Position numbers and translations under genes: made by a program | The notes under the pieces: generated by a model | The model's input: only the letters and a program-made list of their open reading frames with translations | Database searches by the model: none | Told to the model about the DNA's origin: nothing | Part shown: positions 22,875 to 35,267 of the stretch, piece after piece | Layout of the letters: each line of letters opens with the position of its first letter | Numbering within the stretch: the first letter of the stretch is position 1 | Origin: Boswellia sacra | Lineage: Eukaryota; Streptophyta; Magnoliopsida; Sapindales; Burseraceae | DNA: 64,000 nt | Direction of reading: 5' to 3' | NCBI GenBank assembly: GCA_013180625.2 | Contig: SNVD02003520.1 | Location: forward strand, 62,001-126,000

Positions 22875-23022
22875 AAGTCGACTAACGGGTCGACGTAGGG
22901 GCGATTAAGTTATTCAGGACTGTAATTTAAGTATTAGTGGAAGGTCGAAAGGGTGAGTTTTACCATACATAATAGTCTAACGTGGCTTAAACCCTAGGTG
23001 GGCATCACATAGACGAAGATCA

Positions 23023-23032
23023 TATATATAAT
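23023..23032 (+). promoter_or_regulatory. Candidate TATA box of the antisense Tat gene
   Basis: ATATATATAA lies about 50 bp before an ATG (23081) that opens the first candidate exon of the antisense gene. Promoter function is inferred from spacing only. Confidence 0.4.
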
Positions 23033-23212
23033 CCTATTAATCTGATTTTCACCACCTTCACGAGAGAAACCCCTAGCATAATGACTCAAAGTAAGATGCA
23101 AAAGTTAGGAGGCAATTACTGAGGCGGCCGTAACAAGGAACAAATAACATATTTGAAGGGGTCAATTCAAAAGGTAGTTGCACGAGGTGTTCCAGACAAA
23201 GTCTTTGAGGAG

Positions 23213-24795
23213 GTAAACTTTCCTTCCTCCTTCTTTGTTTAACAAATATTATTCCTTGATTATGGATGCATGCATGGACCGAAAAGGTAGAATTCATAGC
23301 TGCTAGGCGCATATCATGTAGGTGTAACATCCTGGAACTTTATCTCCATGTGGCCACTACGGCAACATGGTGGCATCTAGCTATATAATCCAAAGTGGGC
23401 TATCAACACTTAAAATATACTTACCTGAGTTTGGAAAAACAAAAAAGTATGTAGCATGTAACATATAATATGCCATAAAGTATAAAGTTTATAAAATATA
23501 ATATAGGAAGATATAAATGCTACATCATGATGAGTAATAGGTGTAATAAGCATGTGAAAGTTCCATTAAACAAATAGATATATGCTAGGAGGCTTTGTGT
23601 TGACCCACCAGACATAATAATCACACAATAAATAAATAAAATAAGAAAGCCAAAATAAAACTTAAACATATAAATGCATGGACCCATAAAACATGCTGGA
23701 AGTGGCATGCAAAATGAAGACAAACAACATTTAATTATTACCAAATATGCTAGTAACTATATTGGACTTGCGAACGGATTGAAAATAACTTACCATGGTA
23801 GAAAATATATGTCCCATATTTTGAAAAAAGTTCAAGACATTAAACGTGAACTGATAATCGAAAGAACATAGATAAGCAACCGAATCAGTAGGAAAGCATG
23901 CGTAAGTGTAACGTAACTGGATGAGCAAGCTAGAAATATTTTAAATAGACTACGCTAGATAGAACAACATGTAGCATGTAATATGCAGCACACTAAGCAA
24001 AACTTTCTGAAATTTGCTTGAACTTAAAATTCAGTAGGAAAGCATGCACACATACATGTAGGAGGAACCAACCACTTAGTGTAATAAATTAGAGTAGCGC
24101 TTCGGTGTACTTGGTGGCTAAACCACTTGTTGGAGAAATTTTTTATCATATAGAAACCTACAGTAAGGTGACCCACCACTATGCATATCACGTTTGACGT
24201 GAGTGAATCGAGTTGCATTAGGGAGATTAGAAAAATGAAAAGCAATTGGAGAGGCTACCAGAACACGTCTCTTCAGCTAAGGGAGTGTCAAAGCGTGTGC
24301 GCTGCGTGAGGAAGATGAGAAGGAAAGTCGCTGGATGAGCAGTGAGAAAAATGGGTTGAGTAGTGAGTGTTGAGCGTGCAAGGAGAGAAAGGTGAGCATG
24401 CGAAGGGTAAGCGGCGAGCATGCAAGAAAGAAGGGCGAGCATGTGAAGGGCGAGTGGCGAGCACTCAATGGGCGAGCATGCAAGGAATTAAGGGCGAGCA
24501 TGCATGTCCACCCACTTACATATTTTAATTCAAAATGAAGGGGTATTTTAGCAGAATTCCAAATCTTGTGTACTCAAAAGAAACTCTTCAAGGGTTATTT
24601 TAAAACCTCTAAAAACTTTCAAAGCTCGCTACGCGTGTAGCTTTTGTTTTTGATCAAGGACCAGCTTGATATTTTCGGTCAAGGACTAGCTTAATATTTG
24701 CAGAGGTGGAAAATAGTTTTTCAAGGGCTATTTTAAAAAGTTTTCAACGTAGTCCCTTGACATTTCCTTTCTCTCATCTCCTCCCTTCCTTAGTA
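23213..24795 (+). other. Long first intron of the antisense gene, with repeats
   Basis: Between the exon 1 donor and the exon 2 acceptor (CTTCCTTAG near 24793) there is no coding similarity. The stretch 23317-24790 differs in style from the flanks and may be an insertion. It holds the minisatellite at 24371-24508. Confidence 0.4.
24371..24508. repeat. 21-24-bp minisatellite with core GGGCGAGCATGCAAG
   Basis: The core GAGCATGC or close variants recurs about six times at spacings of 12-24 bp, with the linker (AA)GGGC between. It is visible by direct reading. Confidence 0.75.
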
Positions 24796-27173
24796 GACTT
24801 GGTTTGATGGCTAATGACTCCATCTTAATTGTACAAATGGCTAGAATTAAGACTGTTACAGTGCTACGAGGGGAACCAAATCATCAAACCCAGTCGATAA
24901 GGAACAAGGATCCTACGACTAACCGTAGGGAGGTTAACGAGTTTTATCAAAACTTTTTTGGTCAAGATCGTGAGCTAGGGTATAATTCTGTCAATCACAA
25001 AATGGTAGATGTTGAGGGGGAGAGTGACTGGTCATCCTCTACTACCTCAGATAGTGATCCTGAAGTTGAATACTGGTGGGAGGCTGACCATATTGATAAT
25101 CAACTGCAGAGTGACCGATTAAAAATATATAAAGCCCATTTCCTTATCCCAGATTCAGTCACCCTATTTCTTCCAAGAAAAGGTGATTGATGGAGGAAGC
25201 CACCATGAGATGTCATTGGATTAAGCTTGGCATTACTAAGAGTTGGTCTCCAAGTGCCTTTTGATAATTACGTTCGACGGATGCTCGATGCTATGGGCAT
25301 TACCCCAACCCAATTGTCAGCCAATTGATGGAGACTTCTAATAGCATTTCAAAGTTTGTTCAGAAGCGCAGGTCTGCATGATCCTACCATGTTAAGTATA
25401 TTTTTTTCATTCACCCACCGAACGGAGAGAAGACAGGTTATTATTACATATCCTAGTGAGGGAAGACGGATGACCCTAACCACCTCTTTGGCATTCCCTC
25501 CCATGTGAAAGAATGAAAATTTAAACAATTTTAGTGTTGTGGTAGTTGGAAGTACCAAGAGGGTGCTTGTCCGAGGAGCGGGCAGTTGAGGATTAGAAGG
25601 CATTTTGGTTTTTATGGTACCTCATTATAATGATACCATCTCTATTTTTATTATGAAAATTCTAATCAACTGATTTTTTTTTTTAGCTCCTTGGACCAAA
25701 CGCCCGATTTTATCTCAAAAAGAAAAAAGTGACTTGCAAGAAGTACTCAAGCTACCCATTAATTCAAAGAATGTGAATGATCTCATTGATCGGGAGCAAC
25801 TGATCCGCCTTGGCTTGTCACCTCCAATACCCCCAGAAGGTAACCTTCATGATTGCTTTCTGATATTACTTCATTTAATTTAGCATATGTTTAATTTCTT
25901 ACCATTTTTATCTCTGTTCAGGCTTATTTCCTTTACATCCTAACAAGAAGCAGTTTGCCCAGCTTGAAGCTAAGATGCCTTTTAGACCCTTTACGAATGA
26001 TAGGCCTGGTCCTTCCAAGAACAAATGGAGTGGAAGTCCTCCAACTCCTGGACCTTTAAAGAGGAAAGCCAGTGATCATAAGAAAAATCTTATGAGAAGT
26101 CTGTGCCTGATAAGTCTATCTCCATTCAGCCTATGGTCGAAGTAACAGTCTCAAAGCCTATTGGAAGCAAATTGCCCCTAACCTCTCAGCTACCTAGGCG
26201 TTTTACCTTTGATAGTGCAAGTTTTCGAAGTGGCTCAACATGTAGAGACTACCATCGTGAATTATCTCAAAGTGTTGTATGTTTCATGCCCACCAACGTC
26301 TTTTTTGAGAGTGTAAAACTTACATATTTTGATGCAATTGCTGTCAGGATTAGCATCATACTTCAGGTTGGGTTCTAAATTTTTTTTAACCTTTTAAGAG
26401 ACATGTCTTATCTGTTTTCCTCTCTATGTCTTTCTTTTTGTAGGCGACAGGACCTTTAGCTCAAGGAGAGTCTACTAACATCAACCTTTTAAAGGAGGTC
26501 AATCATCTCACTTCTGAGGTTTCTAATTGGAAGGGGAAACATCAAGTCTGCCTTGACAATTTAATTGAAATAGAGAGAAAGATGGCAGAAATGAAAGAAC
26601 AGATGGGCAAAATGAATGGACTTGTCTGAAGCCAAGAAGGAGGCAGCTATTCAACATAAAAGGGTAAATGATCTCAGTCGAGAACTTCGTGAGAGGATTG
26701 TTGCTGAGCAGAGTAGGATTGAGAAGGTGATTGCTTGCTTCCGTAGGGGTCGTATTTACCAATAAGCAATGGAACAATCTTATATTGATAGGATTAATGG
26801 TGTGTGTAAATGGTTCCATAATCGTTATCCAAAGATTGATCAGTTGCCTATAGCTGAAGAGTTAAACTTAGTGGCAGAGTCTATCTCGACAGGGAACTCA
26901 GATCCTAAACAATTCCAACGATTCATACTAAAAAATGAGGATTACGAGTCAACGTTAGAAATAGCAGCCTGGGAAGCTAAGCAAGGAGAATCTACTTCAT
27001 CATCTTTAGATGAAGAGGGGGATGATGAGGTCACCTCTTAAAAGTAGTCAGAGATCTTTCAACTAAGTAGATGCTTATCTATATGGAATAATCATATTAA
27101 GGCAGTTTTCTGAGCCTTGACTTTATCTTTCATTGTTTTTGTTTTTAGTTTAATAATATAAGTGATGATTTGA

Positions 27174-27178
27174 CCTTA
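27174..27178. repeat. Target-site duplication CCTTA (left) of the solo LTR
   Basis: CCTTA precedes the LTR start TGACACGTCC and recurs at 28543-28547 after its end. Confidence 0.93.
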
Positions 27179-28542
27179 TGACACGTCCGAAAAAGGATTG
27201 TCTCCCAAGTATAAGAGTGTCGAAGTAATAAACCCGGTGAGTCCGGGGTCAATCCACGAGGAAGGGAATTTAAGCGCTACAAACTATAAAGTAAGCAATA
27301 TGATGTGGATGATTTAAAGAGATGACAAGATAATATCAACAAATATAAATAAGGAACAAGTTCGTAAACAATAAATTAGAATCACACAAGAAAAATCAAC
27401 ATAATAATAATGAAGGCTAAGGTTAGGGGATCCGCCCTTGATATTTCGAATAAGGATAATTAACCCATTTTAGTTATATGAATTATATTTGTTTCGTTAC
27501 CAATATTTATACCACTTCTTGTAAATGGGTTCAAGCATCCAATGTGCCAATCATCATATGTCTACAACAAATCAAGGTTCCTAACTAGATTCATGCCAGT
27601 AAGGAAGAACCATACGACATCTAGAAAGGATCCAAGTATTTGATGTGCCAAGAATTGTCGACAATGGATCAAGACCTCCACTTTACGAGTGGTGTCAAGA
27701 TTGATTAAGAAAATAAATATAAATCATACAAAATAAACAACACAAGATTACGATTATTAAGCACACACCAAGAGAATCCTTATTCTCATATCAAGGGTTT
27801 CACCCTTTCACCTTAGCAAAAGAGAGAAATTAGTAAGACATTATAAGAGAAAGAACACAAATTATAAGAAAAAAGAAATTCATTAATAACATAGAAATAC
27901 AAGAGAGAAAACAACACAAGATCCCAGCAAAGGCCAAGATGCCCTAATGGGTCACAAGGCACCTCTATTTATAGATACATTCAGGGACAAACTTATCAAA
28001 TTATAAAGGAATAGTTGTCAAATGTTAGGTGAACTAACTTTGACCATTGGGATCATTAGGTGCACCACTTTGACCACCGATTTTGACATTAAAATATTGA
28101 GCATTTTAATCACATGTCTTCATGAAATTGTAGATATTTCTCTCAGATTTCTAGAATATATTGATTTGCACAATTTGGATACGTATTTTGAGAGATATGG
28201 TCCAAATACTGAGGCCTGGTCAGACTGTGTCGAAACTGCAGATGGGTTCACTTCAAGCCCATTTTTGGTCCACTAAGAGCCCGAATTTGATGATGCTTCT
28301 GAAATATAATCTTGTAGATAATTTAATTAGCTTTCAAAAACATTAAGAATTTCACCATTCTGATCTATAAATAGAGAGTTATGCTCATTTTACCAAACCT
28401 GTAACAAAACCAAAATTAAGAGGAAGTTAATTCCAAAGATGCAAAGACTACAAATATGCTTAAGTTGAGGAATTTAATGACACTATTAATGCAATATGAT
28501 GAACTAAACTCTTATTAAACATACATATTTAAGTGTTCATCA
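27179..28542 (-). mobile_element. Solo LTR of the Athila-like family
   Basis: 1364 bp, homologous to the LTRs at 13720, 18503, 33809 and 48079, in inverted orientation (TGACACGTCC to GTTCATCA). It has no internal sequence and carries a perfect CCTTA duplication on both sides, the signature of recombination between the two LTRs of a former full element. It sits in the Tat 3' region just downstream of the antisense gene. The inverted TATA box is conserved. Confidence 0.95.
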
Positions 28543-28547
28543 CCTTA
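28543..28547. repeat. Target-site duplication CCTTA (right) of the solo LTR
   Basis: Exact match to 27174-27178. Confidence 0.93.
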
Positions 28548-28836
28548 CTTGGATTATATAGGTGGCAATCTTCTGCCAATTTTGAAATAATAAGAACTCT
28601 TAAAACTTTTCCTACTGTTATACTCTTTTGTTTCTTTCATCTTCTGCGCATGCTTGTAACTTGATCGTAAATGAACTTTAAGAATGAACAAATTGTAATA
28701 TGATAAATCGAATACTTTATTGATAATCTCTTTATAGGTCTCCCTATGAGAGTTATTACACATGCATAAGTCCCTAGAAGGAGTTATTACATATGTAAAG
28801 AGATTATGGATAATACTTCTTTAAGTGCTCAACATT

Positions 28837-29841
28837 CTATGGATGATGAAGCAACCTTTCATCCATGGTGACCACTCTATAGGTGCCTGGTCGGATGACT
28901 GCTTTGACTCGATAAGGACCCTCCCAGTTAGGCCCTAATGCTCCATCAGTGAGATCTCGAGTATTTTGTATTACGTACCTCAAAACAAGATCTCCTTCCT
29001 GGAAGGATCGGCGCTTAGCCTTAGAGTTAAAATGTCGAGCAACCCTCTCTTGGTAAGTAGCAACTTTTATACTGGTGAGATCTCTTTCCTCCTCAAGAAG
29101 ATCCAAGTTGAGTTGAAGGGCTTTATGATTAAGTTCTTTACCAGATCCTTCAGTACGAGGTGATGGAAGACCAATCTCAACAGGAACGACCGCTTCTAAG
29201 CCAAATGCCAAGAAGTATGAGGTTGCACCTGTTGCTGTGTGGGTAGTGGTTCGGTAAGCCCAAAGTACTTGTGGAAGTTCCTCTGGCCATGCACCTTTCC
29301 TAGCATCGAATTTAGTCCAGAGGAGGTGTTTAATAGTTTTATTAACAGCCTCTATTTGACCGTTTGTCTGAGGATGAGCTGGAAAGGAAAAGCATAAAGA
29401 GATGTTCAGCTCCTTACAGAAGTTTCTAAAGTTTGAGTTATCAAATTGTTTGCCATTGTTTGAAATGATGGTCTGAGGGACACCAAACTTATAGACAATT
29501 GACCTCTTTACAAAGTCTGTGGTCTTCTTTTCAATAATTGATGCGAGGGGTTCAGCTTCCGCCCACTTAGTGAAATAATCAATAGCAACAATAACATATT
29601 TAACCTGTCTTTCACCCATTGGAAGAGGTCCAATAAGGTCTAGTCCCCATTGGGCGAATGGCCATGGGGCCATTATCGGCGTCATGTTCTTAGGAGCTTT
29701 CTTTGGAATATTGGCATATTTTTGGCACTTGTCGCACTTAGCTGAAAATGCCTTAGCATCATTTTTCATGATTGGCCAATAGTATCCTTGCCTGATACAT
29801 TTATAAGTTAGAGATCGACTACCAGAATAGTTATCACACAT
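28837..29841 (-). pseudogene. Tat integrase
   Basis: 334 codons open. An HHCC-type N-terminal zinc region ends in CDKCQKYANIPKK. The core begins WGLDLIGPLP (first catalytic Asp present) and has IISNNGKQF where integrases have a DNG: the second catalytic Asp is Asn here. The third residue is the Glu in NGQIEAVNKTIK. The segment RRSFQEGDLVLR and the chromodomain-less end GPYRVKAVIRPGTYRV follow. Integrase inserts the element cDNA into host DNA; this copy is predicted inactive. The frame ends near the 28837 stop. Confidence 0.9.
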
Positions 29842-29989
29842 TCCTTAATGGATTTCTCTAAGGACATAATTAGCTTCTTCTAGGTGAAGACATTTTAAAA
29901 GAGGGAGGTTGAACCCTCTTTTATAGACAACTCCATTAATCATAATGTACCTTGATTGCCTTATTTTGGTCGACTGGAAGTTCCCTTGT

Positions 29990-30502
29990 CTATAGGAATT
30001 TAATGATAGGGTCCATCCAGCACAGGCTACCATTTATAGCCATTGTTCTTTCTGGTGAAAGTTCATACTTTGATATACTGGGAGACTTTAGGATGACTAG
30101 GTGAGAGACAGTTGGTAAAAGGGAGTCTACCCTAGAGGCAATTCTTGCTAAACTATCAGCCTTTGAATTCTTTAACTTTGAGACTCTTATGATGTCAAAA
30201 CCCTTAAAACTGCGAAGAAAGAAGTTAACTCTATCTAAGTAAGCCATCATGGTGGAGCCTTTTGCTTGATAATCTCCACGGATTTGGTTAACCACTAATT
30301 GGGAATCACTATAGATGGCAATCTCTTCAACTCTAAGAGCAACTACTAACCTAAGTCCTCCAAGGAGAGCTTCATATTCTACAACATTATTGGTAGCTTT
30401 AAAATTAAAACGTAAAGTCAAAGCAACTTCTATGCCATCTGGGGTTGACAAAATCAAGCCAGCTCCGCTACCAATCTTATTAGATGACTCATCGATGACC
30501 AA
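29990..30502 (-). pseudogene. Tat additional (archaeal-type) RNase H
   Basis: Reads MVIDESSNKIGSGAGLIL, LRFNFKATNNVVEYEALLGG and IAIYSDSQLVVNQIRGDY, with the Asp-Glu-Asp catalytic set still present. An RNase H domain in this position, between the normal RT-RNase H and integrase, is the diagnostic feature of the Tat lineage. The domain is separated by stops from both neighbours, so the polyprotein is broken although this domain is open. Confidence 0.88.
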
Positions 30503-30559
30503 GACCCATACCTTCTATGGATCCATTTCTATTGGCATTAGTTGATCATTTGATTTCAT

Positions 30560-32166
30560 AGTCTCTTCATCCTCCTCAATTTCACTGCCTGAAAACTCTG
30601 CAATGAAGTCAACGATTGCTTGTCCTTTAATAGATGGTCTTGCAATATAATGTATGACAAACTCTCCTAACTCAATGGACCACTTAACGAGTCTTCCAGA
30701 AAGCTTTGGACAATAGAGGACCTGTCATAAAGGATGATTAGTTGGCACCATAACGGTGTGTGCTTGAAAATATGGGTGAAGCTTTTGGTGCAGTAACAAC
30801 TAGGGCGAGAGCAAGCTTCTCCATAGGAAGGTACCGACCTTAACATCTATCAAAGCCTTACTCAAATAATAAACTGGCCTTGGATTCCCTAATCCTCACG
30901 GATAAGAGCTGCACTAACTGCAAATGCGGAGACATGCGGAGATTGCTAGATAGAGAAAGAGTGGTTCCCCCATAATTGGTTTGGAGAGGAGAGGAAAAGA
31001 ATCTAAGTATCTCTTAAGCTGTAGGAAAGCATTATCACACTCATTTGTCCATTCAAACTGCTTGCACTTCCTTAAAGCTTTAAAGAAAGGGTGACATTTA
31101 TCGGTCGCCCTAAAAACGAAGCGATTTAAGACGGCAACTCGTCCAGTGAGAACTTGTATATCTTTTGGTGTTTTGGGAGACCCAAGCTATAGAGGTGCTT
31201 GGATTTTCTCAGGATTGGCCTCTATTCCCTTTTAGGTGATAATAAATCCTAAAAACTTTCTAGAGGACACCCCAAAAGCATATTTGGTGGGATTTAGCTT
31301 CATATTGTGTTTTTAGAGGATGTCAAAAGTTGTTCGGAAGTCGTCTACATGGGATTTGGCATCCATACTCTTGGTAAGCATATCATCCACATAAACTTCC
31401 ACGGTCTTTACTAGTAGAGGAGTGAACATGGAGTTCACTAACCGTTGATAGGTTGCTCTAGTATTTTTTAGTCCAAAAGGCATTATTCAATAATAGTATA
31501 ACCCTCTATCTGTGATGATGGCTGTTTTTTTCTCATCTTTCAAGTATATTGGAATCTGCTTATAACCAGAATAAGCATCTACGAAGCTCAGCAATTAGTG
31601 GCCAACCGTGGCATCAGCTAGTTGCTCTATCCTAGGTAATGGAAAGCTATCTTTTGGGCAGTACTTGTTCAAATCTTTGAAGTCGATGCAAACGCACCAT
31701 TTTTCATTGTCTTTTTTCACCAATACTACATTAGAGAGCCACTCAGGGCAGTTTACCTCTCGAATGATTCCACTTGTCAAAGGGTTTTTCTACTTCCAAG
31801 GCAATCACCTCTGAAAGTTCCGGGGCTTGGTACCTCCTTTTTTGTTGAATGGGTTAAGCTTGAGCATTGACATTAAGGCGATGAACAGTTATACTTGGGT
31901 CTATGCCTGGCTTCATGAGACCATGCAAAAACATCATTGTATTCTTGGAGAAATCCAATCAATCTGTCTTTGATTGGTGTAGGAAGACTTTTACCTACCT
32001 TTACTAACTTTTGTGGATTATCCAAATAGATGAGGACATTATCCATTTCTTCCATTGGAACTGGAACTTCCCCTTTCATAGGGTCTCGTGGATCCAAACT
32101 TTCCAATCCCTCGGAAGGTTCTCTTTGAATCATCATTAGCTTATTCGCCTTTTTTTTGAAAGCCAT
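30560..32166 (-). pseudogene. Tat reverse transcriptase and RNase H
   Basis: The N-terminal part MEEMDNVLIYLDNPQKLVKVG (32090-32030) leads to the finger region (SGIIREVNCPEWLSNVVLVKKDNEKW, KDLNKYCPKDSFPLPRIEQL, 31770-31610) and the palm motif VEVYVDDMLTK near 31375-31405, with both catalytic Asp residues. The thumb and RNase H follow in broken frames to about 30560. Many stops and frame changes make it inactive. Confidence 0.85.
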
Positions 32167-32286
32167 GTTGTAGCATTCTCGAGAGGTTTGTTATTCACCT
32201 TTAACTTCTCCTATCCTTGAAGGTGTTGGAAACTTCAAGATATGATGATAGACACCCATTATTGCTTTGAAGTCGTAAAGTGATGG

Positions 32287-32574
32287 CTATCCAAGAATAG
32301 CGTTATAAACACCCGGATGATCTACCACGAGAAAATTTACCATCTTGGTTGTCTGTAGGGAGCCTTCTCCCAAGGTCATAGGTAACAAAATTACTCCTTC
32401 AGGAATAACCTTTCCTCCAGCGAATCCCATTAGAGAAGTTTGGATGCCTCTCATATCTCTACGGTTAAGACCTAGTCGATCAAATGCATCTAATGACATT
32501 ATGTCAGTTGAGCTCCCGTTGTCAATCAATACTATTTTTAACCTTTTATTGGCCACAATTACTGTGAGGACCAA
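32287..32574 (-). pseudogene. Tat aspartic protease
   Basis: A 95-codon open segment with VLIDNGSSTDIMSLDAFDRL, the protease active-site form usual in Tat elements (DNGSS). MTLGEGSLQTTKMVNFLVVD and YNAILG follow. The active-site Asp is retained. Stops separate it from gag and RT. Confidence 0.82.
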
Positions 32575-32599
32575 GGCATCATAATGAGGATGATGGATA

Positions 32600-33803
32600 C
32601 CCTGAGCATCTTAAGATGAAAAAGAGATAACGTTATGATCCCTAACATTAGTAGAAGAAGCCATCAAATTGACCTCATGGCGAGAGAGGTCATTTCTTAC
32701 CTGCCTAGCCAGGTGCCTTCGGGCCTAGGCAGTTGGACCAGCCATTATTCCCTAAAAAATCTGGGCTACTTCTTCTAATGGTTCTTTCCTTTGTCATTCT
32801 TGCTAGATGGTTCGGGGGGACGATCAATGTATTCTTATAGCTGGCCATCCTTGATAAGATCATCAATTTGTTTCCTCAATTCAAAGCAATCTGCAGTGTT
32901 ATGACCATGAGCCCGGTGGAAATGACAAAACCTTCTCTTATCTCTTGCTCTTGGATTCGACCGTAAAGGGGCAGGTTCTTTCAGTAGTCCTTTATCTTTG
33001 ATTTCTTTTAAGATATCTTGTTATGGCATGTTAAGTAATGTGAAAGTACGGTGCTCCTCTTGGGGTCGATCATGATGCTCTTGGCAGGATTGGGTGGATG
33101 ACCCTTGCAACAAGAGACGATCATTTCTAAATGTATTTCGCACAGAGCGTCAGTCCGAGGTTGACCTCTGATTTCTATCGCGATATTCTCTCTGGTGATC
33201 GTCACATGGTCGTCCATCTTTACGTGAGGAATTAGGCATCACTGGAGTCTGGCCAGGGTAATTTGCTTGATAAATTTCCTTCGTATCGGCATGGCTAGAA
33301 ATCCTTGCCAATGCTTCTTGGTATGTGCGTGGGAGGTTAATAGAGAATTCCCATGCTAGAGGGAGCTCCCCTTTGATTCCTTGGACCAAACCTTGCATAG
33401 CATAACCATCATTAAATTGATCCACTCGAGTGACCTTCCACTGGTACCTATCCATAAATGCACGAAACGATTCATTACGACCCTACTTGATTGAAAGAAG
33501 GCTCTGTGCTAATCGACTTCTTGTTTTCATATTGCTAAAGTGTGTGAGAAAACTACGAGCAAGCTCATCAAAGCTGGAGATGGATGAGACTGGTAACCTC
33601 CTATACCATTGCTTAGTTGATCCCTCAAGGGTAAGAGAGAAAGTTCTACATATTATTCCTCCTGAGACCCGTTGTATATCCGTGTGAGAAACAAAAGAGT
33701 CGAAATGCTCTCAGGGGTCAGTTGTCTCTTGGTAAAGCTCAAGTTATGGCATCCGAAATCCGTACAGGTATCTTTCCCTAAGAATATCTTCAGCAGAAGG
33801 TGA
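32600..33803 (-). pseudogene. Tat gag, C-terminal part
   Basis: This is the retrotransposon gag core: LEGSTKQWYRRLP, SFDELARSFLTHF, ESFRAFMDRYQWKVTRVDQ and LARISSHADTKEIY (33640-33280). Then comes a zinc-knuckle-like CHFHRAHGHNTADCFELR near 32890-32945. The N-terminal part lies at 49559-50377 on the other side of Athila-like element 2, and the reading frame meets across the CTCCC duplication. Stops occur near 33485, 33145 and 33020. Confidence 0.85.
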
Positions 33804-33808
33804 CTCCC
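33804..33808. repeat. Target-site duplication CTCCC (left) of Athila-like element 2
   Basis: CTCCC precedes TGACACATCC and recurs at 49554-49558. Confidence 0.95.
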
Positions 33809-35254
33809 TGACACATCCAAAAATAGGATTATCTCCCAAGTATAGGAGTGTCGAAGTAATAAACCCGATGAGACCATGGTCGATCCACGGGAAAGGAGTT
33901 TTAGCGTTACAAACTATAAAGTAAGCAAATATGATATGGATAATTCAAAGAGATGACAAGATAATATCAACAAATATAAGTAAAGAACAAGTTCATAAAC
34001 AATAAATGAGAATAATTAAAATACAAGAGAAATTAACACAATAATAATGAAAGCTTAGTTTAGGGGATCCACCCTCGATATGTCAAATAAGGATAAACAA
34101 TCAAATTATAACTTAATTGGAATCCACACATCAAGGAGGTTCCAATTGGAAGGTGTGTCATTTAAGCACAATTTTAGTTATATGAATTATATTTGTTTCA
34201 CTACCAATATTTATACCACTTCTTGTAAATGGGTTCAAGCATCCAATGTGTCAATCACTATATGTCTACAACAAATCAAGGTTCCTAACTACACTTGTGT
34301 CGGTAAGAAAAAACCATACGACATCTAGAAATGATCCAAGCATTTGATGTGCCAAGGATTTGTCGACAATGGATTAAGATCTCTATTTTACGAGTGGTGT
34401 CAAGATTGATTAAGAAAATAAATTATATCATATAAAATAAACAGCAAAAGATCATGATTATCAAGCACATATCAAAGGTTAAAAAATTTTTACTCTCATA
34501 TCAAGGGTTTCACCCTTTCAACTTAATAAGAGAGAAATTAGAAAGACATTATAAGAGAAAGAAAACAAATTGCAAGAAAAAATAGATTTATTAATAGCAT
34601 AAACACACAAGGGAGAAAAACACAATACAAGATCCCAGCCAAGGCCAAGATGCCCTAATGGGTCACAAGGCACCTCTATTTATAGATATATTTAGGGGTA
34701 AACTTGTCAAATTACAAAAGAACAGTTGTCAAATATTAGATGAACCAGTTTTGACAATTGGGATCATTAGGTGAACCGAATTTGACCACTGATTTGGACA
34801 TTGAATTGTTGAGAATTTTGTTCACATATCTTAATAAAAGTTGTAGATATTTCTCTCGTCATTCTAGAACATCTTGATTCATACAATTTCGATACGTATT
34901 TTGAGAGATATGGTCAAAATACTGAGGCATGGTCAGACTAGGCTGAAACTACAAATGGGTTCACTTCAAGCCCATTTTTGGTCCACTAAGAGCCCGAATG
35001 TGATGATACTTGTAAATACAATCTTGTAGATAATTTAATCAGCTTTCCAAAATTTTAAGATTTGCATCATTTCGATCTACAAATAGAAAGTTATGCTCAT
35101 TTTACCGAACCTATATCAAAATCAAAATTAAGAGAAAGTTCATTCAAAAGATGCAAAGACTATAAATATGCCTAAGTTGAGGAATTTAATGACACTATTA
35201 ATGTAATATGATAAATTAAGCTCTTATTAAGCATATATATTTAAGTGTTCATCA
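33809..35254 (-). repeat. 3' LTR of Athila-like element 2
   Basis: 1446 bp, ends TGACACATCC and GTTCATCA. Compared with the other four LTRs it carries an extra segment of about 70 bp at roughly 34097-34165. Confidence 0.93.
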
Positions 35255-35267
35255 CACCCCCCAACCA
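35255..35267 (-). other. Polypurine tract of Athila-like element 2
   Basis: The minus strand reads TGGTTGGGGGGTG directly before the 3' LTR, as in element 1. Confidence 0.75.

Larger units (their letters stand above)
23081..27041 (+). pseudogene. Antisense multi-exon gene of the Tat element (Transposase_28-like)
   Basis: On the plus strand, opposite to gag-pol, a spliced gene can be followed. Exon 1: 23081-23212, donor GTAAAC. Exon 2: from about 24796 to 25616. Exon 3: 25687-25839. Exon 4: 25922-26366. Exon 5: 26444-27041. Introns at 25617-25686, 25840-25921 and 26367-26443 have GT and AG ends and keep frame. Exon 2 reads VEYWWEADHIDNQ, then FLIPDSVTLFLPRKG, then LRVGLQVPFDNYVRRMLDAMG, the pattern I associate with the 'putative gypsy type transposon' family (PF04195). 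Later exons are rich in basic, proline and coiled-coil sequence and end in an acidic tail DEEGDDEVTS. Stops at 23120, 25190, 25327 and elsewhere break it. Role unknown; such antisense genes are known from Tat elements. Confidence 0.7.
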
